From Salvia splendens (lineage: Eukaryota > Streptophyta > Magnoliopsida > Lamiales > Lamiaceae): a stretch of 64,000 bases of DNA. The translations under genes were made by a program, and so were the position numbers. Under the pieces are notes generated by a model that was not told the DNA's origin, did no database searches, and saw only the letters and a list, made by a program, of their open reading frames with translations. Positions 1 to 10,290 of this stretch are shown here, piece by piece; position 1 is the first letter of the stretch, and each line of letters starts with the position of its first letter. The stretch is from assembly GCF_004379255.2 (NCBI RefSeq), contig NC_056036.1, positions 2,170,001 to 2,234,000 of the forward strand, read 5' to 3'.

Positions 1-2330
1 TTTTTTCTGATATTGTTTAAAATTTAAAAAAACTAAACCTAATTTATATAGCAGCATAACATAAATTTGGGTAGTTATAATAAATATGAGAGTCCATTTA
101 TGAAATGGGCGGGCCTTTAAGCTACAGTTAAATTAGCGGCCCACAATAAATCCTTTCAATGCACACCATTCAGTTTTATAAGATACATATTAATACTAGG
201 ACGGGTAATTTTCGAGACGAAGTGAAAACATGATATGAGCAGTGGCGTATCCAGGATATTTGATTTGGGGGTGCGGAATACATGACCAATAATTATGTAA
301 CTCATTAAATTAAGATAAAGAAAGAGAAATGGAACATAAAAAAATAAATGAACCAAACTTGAGAGTGGTAGGACTCAATCTTTGGCCTACCATGTGAAAA
401 TGTTGTTGCTCTGCCCCTTGATCTCTTGTAATTTTAGTTAATTATACCTCAATACTAGTGTTAAATACGAAGTTTTGAGGGTACAGTTGTACCCCCAAAT
501 TACCCCTGGATACGCCATGAGCACCCACGAAACTAGTGGATTAGTCTCAAACCTTATCATGTATGAATCAACTTCCTTATCAAGTCGATCTGATAAGAAC
601 ACAATAATTTCTGGTCGGGTTCGGGTTGGGTTCAAATCACTCATCAATAATAATTATTACCATTATAATTATTCATATTCCTTATTTTTTTTATTTCCTT
701 ATTAGATCAGAATAATATTTTCTAATGCAGCCTTTAATTCTTGTCTTCATAGTCTTGACCACTACCACTACATAGTCGGGTCATATCTCATCCGCAATAT
801 GCATCTCGTGTCGTATTATCATATGGTTGTCATGTGATATCGAGTTTGTTTCGTTTCCGAATCATGTCAACACAAACGGAGTCGTGTTGCTAACAGATTC
901 AAATGCCGAGTCCTATTTCGTTCTCCCTCTAAGAGAAAAACTATTTTGAAAGTTTTCCTTCTACTCTTGCGTGTGGTCTTGCATTAATATCTAATCAATT
1001 CCTATCAACTGCGATAGTTTCTTAACAATATGCATGCATATTTGTAGTGTCATGTTATGATTAGGTTAAACTGTAAAAATACCATAGAATTAGTATGTTA
1101 AAACTGACTGATCAACATAGTACATACAATTCATAGAATTATAACTGAGTAACTTTATTTCAAATCACCAAAACCTAATCGCTTCTTTTTCCTTATTTTC
1201 GAAATTACCGAACTCTAATAGTCATTTTATTATTAGATTATGTAAGTTCGTTCTTAAACTTAATTAATTTCTTATTTTAAAAAAACTTTTTATATTCTAT
1301 ACTTATATGTTACGTTTTCAATATGATATACTATTGGCCGTTCAGATCTTCCGACGCGATTGGCTGGGAACAGATATGCATAAATATTACATAAGCTAGG
1401 TTTGCGTAGAGACACATGAATTTGTAGCACAATTATTCCCACGAATCATGCATGAAAATTTCATGGATCGATGTTTTGTGAATTATGGTGAAACAATTAA
1501 ACACATTTTTCTCAATCTTACTGTAAAAAAAAATGAAGTTTGGTCAAATTCTGGTTTGTCCCGCAACTTTAAAAATATCCAAAAAGCATGAAGTTTGGAT
1601 TTGTTTGTAATTAATCCACACTGAAAAAAAATCTAGCTACACCAATTGAGTTGTTTTGTTTATAAATCGACTACTTCATATAACTAACATTATACAGATA
1701 TAGAGAGACGTCCACATATGATTTTTTTTGTTGTCACATTTGTTATAGTTTCGCCAAATTCTTTTGACATGGGCTAGTTCTAAACAAATTCGAACTACAT
1801 GATTTTTTTTGGCTAATCCAGAACGTAGAATACCATAATTTGATAAAATTTCATGATTTTTATGGCATTGGCCCGATTTTTTAAGATGGTATATCTATCT
1901 ATTAACAAATGCACGTTGCCCTGTTTTAGGGATTCCATGTTTCTCGCACTAGTTATTTTTTCCCCACTATTTGATTGGATGCATGTGAATGTGATATATG
2001 TCGATATTCACAAATTCACTGCTTTTATACACAGCTACGTATATGTTCGGCAATTAAAGAATTTTTTCTCTTTCACATAAATTCAATTATTAGGTATACA
2101 TTAGAAATAGAACAAGAAAAAATTAACATATACTCAAACTATTGTTAGGATAAAGTTGACTTGTTAATTTACTAATTTCCTGCGTAACTCCAGTAACAGA
2201 ATGTCTACAACATATCTTAGCCTAAAAAAATATTATTCTATCCAACTAAAAACAGTTTTTGTTAGTTAATTAGATTTGATCGAATGATTTAGGTATAGCC
2301 ACTTTTTCTTATCATTACTCAAAGTTGACC
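1..2330. other. AT-rich intergenic spacer upstream of the first polygalacturonase
   Basis: No gene is supported here. The open frames are short, lack splice partners and match no family I recognise. The one structured item is the MITE at 242-516, listed separately. The rest is AT-rich spacer with poly-A and poly-T tracts, and its right end must hold the promoter of the polygalacturonase that starts at 2406. Confidence 0.6.
242..516. mobile_element. 275-bp terminal-inverted-repeat MITE
   Basis: A perfect 12-bp inverted repeat, GGCGTATCCAGG at 244-255 and CCTGGATACGCC at 505-516, bounds the element. The similarity continues imperfectly inward through a TTTGGGGGT tract on both sides. The flanks carry a 7-bp direct duplication, ATGAGCA, at 235-241 and 517-523. 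No transposase is present. A duplication of 7 to 9 bp would fit a hAT or Mutator-type non-autonomous element. The superfamily is inferred. Confidence 0.8.
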
Positions 2331-2337
2331 TATAAAT
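2331..2337 (+). promoter_or_regulatory. TATA box of polygalacturonase 1
   Basis: TATAAAT lies 75 bp upstream of the ATG at 2406. With the usual 25-35 bp spacing, transcription would begin near 2360-2365, giving a very short leader made largely of the CA repeat at 2372-2398. Confidence 0.65.
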
Positions 2338-2371
2338 ACCACCTCCTAATCCCATTCCAAAATCACAACAC

Positions 2372-2398
2372 CACACACACACACACACACACACACAC
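2372..2398. repeat. (CA)n microsatellite in the 5' leader
   Basis: Thirteen uninterrupted CA units end 7 bp before the polygalacturonase 1 start codon, between the TATA box and the ATG. Most or all of the predicted leader is therefore a length-unstable dinucleotide repeat. Confidence 0.9.
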
Positions 2399-2405
2399 TA
2401 AGAAA

Positions 2406-3981
2406 ATGGCCACATCAAGAATGTTCCAAATTTTGATTTTGTCAATTTTGTTCTTCTCTTCAATGATTCTTGCAGCCAGTCCCACCTACAATATCCAGTC
2501 CTACGGTGCAAAATCCGGCGGAAAATCCGACTGCAGCAAGGCCTTTCTGAGTGCTTGGGGGGCGGCCTGCGCCACCACCGCCCCGGCCACCATATATGTG
2601 CCGCCGGGGAGGTACCTCATGCGAAACGTATATTTTAATGGCAATTTGTGTAAAAACAATGCCATCACTATACGTATCGATGGGACCCTCGTAGCTCCCT
2701 CTGATTACAATGTGATTGGGAGTAGTGGGAGCTGGTTGAAATTCGAAAGGGTCACCGGAGTTTCCATCTACGGTGGAACCCTAGATGCCCAAGGCGCCAA
2801 CTTGTGGGCTTGCAAAAACTCCGGCAAGGGTTGCCCTAAAGGCTCTACGGTAAGTTTTCATATGTCTGTTATATGTCGTATATTCCCTCTGTCCATAATC
2901 AATAGTTCTGTTTTTTTATATAGTTATTTTTATGTCGTCCACTGCCAAGACTATTGGCACAAGACTATTGGCACAGTGTACAAAAGAGTGTAATTTTATG
3001 TGTAAAACCTTTTTTTTTTCTAATAGTTATTTTTGTTGATTGCAGTCTTTGGCCTTCTACAATTCGAACAACATACGGATCAACGGATTAGTGTCGTTAA
3101 ACAGCCAAATGTTTCACATTCTTGTTGACGGGTGTCGGAATGCGAATCTGGTGAATGTGAGGGTGTCGGCTCCGGGGAACAGCCCGAACACCGACGGGAT
3201 TCATGTGCAGCAGTCATCCGGTATTACTATCATGAACTCCCATGTTTCCACCGGAGACGACTGCGTCTCCATTGGCCCCGGCTCCTCCAACTTGTGGATT
3301 GAGAACCTCGCCTGCGGCCCCGGCCACGGAATTAGGTATAACTACTCAACCCAACTAAGAAACAGTATTCTGTCAACAAAACAAAAAATACAAAACTGTC
3401 ATGTTTTAAAATGTACTAATTGTATTTTTATTTATTGTTTTGGCAGCATTGGAAGTCTAGGTTGGGATACTAATGAAGCAGGAGTGCAAAATGTGACAGT
3501 AAAAACTGCCACATTTAGTGGAACTGAAAATGGTGTGAGAGTGAAGACATGGGCGAGGCCTAGCAATGGATTTGTGAGAGATGTTTTATTCCAACATCTT
3601 GTTATGGTTAATGTCCAAAATCCAGTCATCATTGACCAAAACTATTGCCCTAACCATCAAAATTGTCCCCATCAGGTACAATTAATTATTTTATGTATTC
3701 ATATTCATATTCTATGAAATTGGAATTTGAAATTTAATTTTTTTAGTTTTGGGTATTTGTAGGGTTCTGGTGTGAAAATTAGCAACGTGAAATACGAAGA
3801 TATACATGGAACGTCTGCGACACAAGTTGCAGTGAAATTCGACTGCAGCAAAACACGGCCGTGCAGTGGGATTAGGCTGGATGAAGTGAACCTCACCTTC
3901 AGAGACAAACCGGCCACGGCATCGTGCTCCAACGCCGATGGCACAGCCGACGGAATTGTGAAGCCGAGCAGCTGCTTATAA
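2406..3981 (+). CDS. Polygalacturonase (GH28), secreted pectin-degrading enzyme, 4 exons
   Basis: Hydrolyses alpha-1,4-galacturonosyl links of cell-wall pectin. Exons are 2406-2849, 3046-3335, 3447-3675 and 3763-3981. All introns are GT-AG, the phases are consistent, and the total is 393 residues, normal for plant GH28. A hydrophobic signal peptide covers about residues 1-24. The diagnostic GH28 motifs occur in order: [24 protein letters not shown] (split by intron 2) and RVKTW. Cysteines near the C terminus ([10 protein letters not shown], then a final SSCL) fit the secreted fold. The start is the ATG at 2406 because the signal peptide begins there and a TATA box lies 75 bp upstream. The in-frame extension upstream would translate the CA repeat. 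Intron positions match the neighbour at 10291, which suggests tandem duplication. Whether it acts endo or exo cannot be decided from sequence. Confidence 0.93.
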
Positions 3982-6900
3982 GTGGCGCATACAAAATGGC
4001 AAAATCAGTTATAATATATGATTAGTACAAGGTTTAGGTTATACGGAATAATTTAATTATCTTTAAGATATGAATTAAAGTTTCGTTGTATGATATAGTT
4101 TCACAAATTCTTATGAGGCCATTATTACTATAAATCTCAAAGTGTGTGGTGTGGATTAATTATTTCTCCTACAGATTGAATATCAGAAGTTCGTCAATTA
4201 ATGAATATAATTATATTGTTATAGAGTGTATTCTTTAATTAAAATTTATCATATAAATAGAGGAATAAGGAAATATTGCTTTTTCTTTTCTTTTTTTTTC
4301 ATATTTTAGTGCTTCCATGCATATTTATTTAACTCATACTCCATTGTCTAGCGTATGATTTAAAGCATGAGAAAATGAGAAAAATATTATCATTCAAATA
4401 CCTATATCTATATATTATTATTCAAATACAAATTGGTTGCCTATAAGAATGTTTAATCCTATACTTAAGTACAACTATCTATCTACATTATAAAACATGT
4501 GAAAATAATGAAGAATACCGGAAATTATAAGCTAGGAAAAATAATTTACCTTTATTTACATAAAGAGCATAATGTAGAAAAAATCATGAATTTTGGTTAA
4601 ATTATGGTCCAGTAGCTATAAATTCAGCAAAAAAAACCCTACGCATTTTGGTTGAATTCTAGTCCACCCCACACCTTCAAAAATCAACTGGAAAAGTTGA
4701 TAGCCTATGTGTAATGTATTGTTGAAATTTTACAACCAAACGACATCGTTTTCATTGTGAATAGATGACATTTGTTTAACTCGCCGATGGAGATGTCCAC
4801 TAATGATTTGCCGACTGTCATATCAGTACAATTTCACCGTTGGGTAATACAAATAAGTCCAGATTTCATGATTTTTCTGATTTGGTTTTTAAATTGCTGG
4901 ACAAACAACTTCATGCTTTTTCGAGCAATTAGCCTTAGTAATTGAAATCATACAATATACTGTAGCACTCATCTACTCATTCTATAGCACTCATTCATAT
5001 TTTATTATACTTATATTGATCTTGTAGTTGTACTCATATCATATTACTATATATATAAGACATGAATAGAAACTCCCACAACCCAAGTGATTGGGTAATA
5101 ACAGAAATGTCTAAATGAATGTAATATTGCATAAACAAATGTCATATAAATGTCATAATTTATGGATCGATGTTTTATGATCACCTGAAATAATTAGATT
5201 AGATTTTGATGATGGTATATAACGTTATCTTATTTCACGGATCCCTGCTTTATCGGATTAACAATTCTTTTCCTTTTAATTTCATACTAGTTTTTATTCG
5301 ATGCATGTGCCCTACGTTGACGTTTAATAAATTTATAAAGTGATACATCTAATTTCACACACGTAGTTCGGCAATTAAAGAATATTATATATGTTCTTCA
5401 CACTTAAAAAAATTGTTAGTAAGGAGATGAATTGTAAGTAATTGTGAATGAGCGAAACATGGTCAATTTTCACGGATTCTCCCTAATTTAGTGTGAATCA
5501 CGATTTACATAGGTTTAGGCGTGAATTGTGGGTAAATAGTGATAATTATTCTCTCTTGTCCTTTTATATTAGTGAGTAGTGATTATCTTTTACCATTAAT
5601 AATATTCTGGGCTAATTCTGTTATTTCCCATGAAGTTTGAAATTATTCTTAAAAAACAAAATTTTAGAGACATTATTTTGTGGACGAAATATTTTTAACA
5701 TGCCAGACATATATATGAGGTGACAAGGAGTTGTGAGTTTGACACATCCCATCTTCATTTGATTTTTTTTCGGTAGACAAAGACAGATTGCATGGTTCAA
5801 TCCTATATACGTGCTCATATAGTCTCGGTGACGTTTTTATTTTATTATATTTATTATATTTAGGAAATTCCGGTGACTTTTCTCAACCAGTTGGACAGAA
5901 AGTCATTTTTTCATAAATATGTATTTGAAAATACTAACAAATAGCCGCTTATAAAAAGAATTAGTTATTTTCTGTATTAAAGTAGTACTTCTTTTTTCGA
6001 GTAATTGTCATTTAGATAAGAGTTATTGGTCGAAAATACCATCAACTTATTGAATTTAATTTTACGCGTGGTGCAAATTTCCAATAAAGCTATGAACTTA
6101 GTCTTAAAAATTAATTTGAATTAAGCATTCATGCCCAGTTAATTCATTTCTTTCAGTGAATAACGCTTTATTCACAAGTTTGATGTTGAAGTCCTACGAA
6201 TATGTTGTTTTTTTTAACTTGCAGAAATAAATTGGCTGAAAAAAAAACCTCTATTGTTTTGTTCTTTTGCTCATGTACTCTACTTGCTTGATAAAACGCA
6301 TCAGTGAAAATTCTCTAAACTAAATGGGTTATTAATATTATTTGATAAAATCTTGACAATATAAAAAAAGTTTGTTCGATAATTTCTATTTTATTTCTAT
6401 CAAAATTAATTAAAAGAAGGATTCATAGTTGGTCCAATCTACCAGCCCAACTGGGTTCTTCTTATATAAAAACCCAACAATTTAGGCCCGGCCCAAATAA
6501 AAGGCAACGATCACCAATACTCTCATAAAATACAAAGGACACTATATAGTGGAATAAAGAAAAAAAAAACAAACAACACTATTTTATATGGTTGTTAGCC
6601 GACATTTGGCAATAAAAGAATTTTATGGCTCTCAGTTGACGTACTTAAATCAAATCACACACATTTGTTTTAAGGTTTTGTGATATTTCAAAACGTACCA
6701 TCGGAATTTATTGCTTTAAGCAGTCTAAAATTTATGAAGGCGGTTGACCTCGTCAGGTGTGAAGCCAGAAGCATAATAGTAGTATGTAAGGATGGCCGGA
6801 AAGTAGAGATTCTGAACTAAAACGGCATCACTACAGTCGTCCGACACTTTTTTTGGATAGATAAATGAATAGAAATTTGAAAGAGCATTTGATAATGTAG

Positions 6901-7429
6901 GCTTTGATTCACTGTCATGTCAGATTCATTTGGAAATTTTCGTATGTAATTGTTGAATATTATACGTGTATGTTGCTCACTTCTGCCGCCATTTCTGTAC
7001 GTCGTAGTTCTGGTGTCTTCGATCTTTTCTAGTATTATCCAAGGCCAAAAGTTGAAATTAGGAATGCGTTTAATTTTAAACTTGTTAAGTAGTACTCGTA
7101 TAAGATAAATAAACAATAATTTTATAGCCTGAACCCCATACATTTGGGCTCGGCCATTAACCATGGTTAATATTTGAGACTAAATATTTTAAGTTCAGGT
7201 TCGAATATTTATTAATTGCACCATAAGTTTTGGGTATATGAGTTTGGATTTTTCTCTCTGCATTAATTAACTAATTATAGTTCAATCACAATTAATTATG
7301 ATAATGTTTTACAACGTGGTTGACTTTCATTAAATTATGTCAAATTGTATTTAATCGGGCATAAATACAGATACTACTTTGTCTCGACCCGCATACCCAC
7401 AGGTCGGGTCGGGTAAATCACATATTTGG
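3982..7429. other. Gene-free AT-rich spacer
   Basis: I find no supported gene. The open frames at 5621-5818 and 6817-7164 lack family resemblance, sensible splice sites and start context. Short stretches (4590-4950) resemble, loosely, sequences near 1540-1640 and 29330-29650 and are probably an old dispersed repeat. The first hundred bases hold the 3' UTR of polygalacturonase 1. Confidence 0.5.
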
Positions 7430-8067
7430 TAGGGCTGGCAAATCGAGCGGATTGGGTCGTTATCTGGTCAACCTGATAATGACCCAACCCAATAAGGCCT
7501 AACCTGAACCCGACCTGTTAAGGAAATTGTAAATCCGAACACGAACCCGACCTGCTACCTTCAAATCCGAACACGACCCGCACCCGACACGAATCCGTTA
7601 TCGACATGATATAATATGGGTTGACACGACACGATAACAACCCGACACGAACCCGTTATCGACACGATATAATATGGGTTGACACGACACGATAACAACC
7701 CGAACCTGATATTACAGATTAAAACCTGATATTACACGATTAAAACCTAATATTACACGATTAAACCTTAATTTTTAACCTAATTTACACAATTAAAATT
7801 CGTTTTATACTATTTAAACTTAATTTATAAGAAATTTAAAAATTAAAGTAATATATATATTTTAAATAATAATAATAATAATAATATTATTTCTTAATGG
7901 GTTACCCGTATCCGACCCGCATCCGACCTGAACCTAACCCGAAATTATCGGGTTCTTAATGGGTCAACCCGATAAGGACACGGATCCAATAAGACTTGAC
8001 CCCAACCCAATAATTTCGTGCGGATTCGTGTCAGATTATCGTGTCGTGTCGAAAATTGCCAGCTCTA
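7430..8067. mobile_element. 638-bp hAT-type MITE with internal tandem repeat
   Basis: The element begins TAGGGCTGGCAA and ends TTGCCAGCTCTA. An exact 8-bp target duplication, ATATTTGG, flanks it at 7422-7429 and 8068-8075. An 8-bp duplication with such termini is the hAT signature. The interior is rich in CCCGACCCG-like words. A unit of roughly 58 bp (CCGTTATCGACACGATATAA and its flanks) is repeated in tandem around 7588-7700, followed by short degenerate copies. There is no coding capacity. Confidence 0.85.
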
Positions 8068-8555
8068 ATATTTGGGGCATCGGATTATCGATTATTCAAG
8101 TTTTTTATACTCACAAGTAACATAAATTATGGAAACTGTACTTATATATACACTTGTATTTTAAACAATGGAACTATGTCTTACTAGCTTTTTAATTTAA
8201 ACGAAGATATAAAAAGGTATATATTGTTTGTTTATTATATGTTTAATGCAATATCTTATACGATCCAATATTAAGTACAAAATCCGAGTGAGATTGGATC
8301 CAAATCTATAACAATTAGGGGGTCTACCGAACTAAGTCAACTAACTCAATCGATCATAATAAATAATGAATTAACCAACGAATACCACCATTTATATCTT
8401 AACCTTCTAAAACTTTTTATAGATCCGTTTGGTAGCCATGTTTGGCTAGCATAATGATATACTATATCTTGGTTGTGTTATTTTTGAGGTCTCTCTTATT
8501 TTCTTTTAGTATATTTTGATGTGTTATATAAATTCATAAAATAAATACATAGTAT

Positions 8556-8761
8556 TCCCTCTGTCTCACAAGAGTATATATACATTCTTTCTTTATTAGT
8601 CTGTCCCACAAGAATATATACTTTCTAATTTTGGAAACTCTGACTCATTCTCCACTAACAATACTTTAATTAATTTTTCTTTTTACCTCGCTCTTACTTT
8701 ACCAACTATGCATTAAAATCGAGTTCAATCAAAAGTGCATACTTTTGTGAGACGGAGGAAG
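8556..8761. mobile_element. Stowaway-like MITE
   Basis: Termini TTCCCTCTGTCTCAC and GTGAGACGGAGGAAG are inverted repeats, flanked by TA on both sides (8554-8555, 8762-8763). This is the pattern of plant Tc1/mariner-derived Stowaway MITEs. Confidence 0.75.
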
Positions 8762-10220
8762 TAGTAATAATTAACTTACACTATTATTTTCACCCCTAGT
8801 TTGATTGAGATGTACTTGGAGAATTTTAGAACATTACAATTAAAATTTAAATACAAACTAATTAATATATGATTAAATCAAGTATAGAATTAAAATATCT
8901 CTTATTTATTACTCTAACTAGCGTGACAAATTATCCCAACTCGGCTACTAAACGAGGCATATACATAATACATGAAGGGATGTAGTATATTAATACATGA
9001 TCTTGCCCATATCCCCCGGCCTTAAACATGAGACAAAGCCTTCTATCACACGAAATGTTATTCGTTTAACCCCATAATTAGTGCTAATCATTTCAATGTA
9101 TCACTTAAGAAGCGTGCATAAATTGAGGTTTGAGTGCCAAGAAAATCACAATGTCCATTAGTATTACGTTATATGAATATGAGGGAAACATTGGTTCGAC
9201 AAATCGTCATATGTGATAAATATACAATAATGAAATTAGTTATACCCCTAGGCGTTACGTCATTGGTCCTTGATCTCAAAAGAAAAAATAAATTAATATC
9301 TTAATTAATATGATTAATTTACAGAAATATTAAATGGCGAAACTCCGCCTGTGTTTTCGGCCTCATTCACTACTTCTCACGTTATAAGCCAATACTAATA
9401 TCGTATTTATTCTGCATTTTCTTTAATTGCAAGTTTTAATTGTTCTTGCACATGCCTTGTGCCTCAATCACATTTCTCATTCTGAATTTTCTTTTTATTT
9501 ATGCATATATGAGTACTTTGGTTTTCGGACTCCTAACAATTGCTATTTAATTTATTGGATTAGAACTTTGGACAAATTGAAAAAAATAATTAAATTTGGT
9601 TAATTTCCAGCCAATCCCGCAACTATAAAAAAAGATTAACTATATAATAACTTCATAATTTTTTCCTATTGTCCCATGATAAAAAATTTTGGCGTGCTAC
9701 ATGTCTAAATTTATTGACGTAGCGTTTACATGTATAAAAATATGGCGTGACACATTAGATGTTTTAAACGATGTAGCTTTAGTAGCAGAACTTTGTTCAC
9801 ATATAATATACAATATCATCCATAATTTTCCCATATATAAAAGATTATGGGACAGTCGAAAAAAATGTAAAAGTTATGATATAATCGATCATTTATGAAA
9901 ATTGCGAGATTTGGCCAAAAATGGACCATGTTATCCTGTCTATTTCTACTAGTAGAAGTTAAACCTTTTTTATAACGGAATGACGCTCTATCCATCAAGA
10001 TTCTTGGTAGTAAATAAAATAATAAACCACACATGGTGTTGACTGTAAGAATTAAATTCTCCGATCAATATTTATACCACAATTAAGCCACTTAAGTCAT
10101 CACCCATGTCATGTCACCGTACATATTCTAGTACTCCACGTGAATTCGAGATCTAAATCACTCGGATTCACCACATTCATCGCTGAGATAAATAAACAAA
10201 AAACTCATCAAACAATCCCA
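8762..10220. other. Gene-free spacer upstream of polygalacturonase 2
   Basis: No gene or complete transposon was recognised. The open frames at 9689-9898 and 9816-10034 are unsupported on both strands. The last few hundred bases must contain the promoter of the gene at 10291. Confidence 0.5.
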
Positions 10221-10221
10221 A

Positions 10222-10228
10222 TATAAAA
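10222..10228 (+). promoter_or_regulatory. TATA box of polygalacturonase 2
   Basis: TATAAAA lies 69 bp before the ATG at 10291, a spacing much like that of polygalacturonase 1. Confidence 0.6.
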
Positions 10229-10290
10229 TCACCTTTTATCACATCACATTTTCTCACATAACTATTCAAAAATAAAGAAGCTTTCCCACC

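Noticed and set aside
6817..7164. 115-codon minus-strand frame
   Set aside because: No recognisable domain, no signal peptide, no supporting splice sites or TATA box. Composition matches the spacer.
9689..10034. Overlapping small frames upstream of polygalacturonase 2
   Set aside because: No codon bias, splice partners, start context or family match. AT-rich chance frames.
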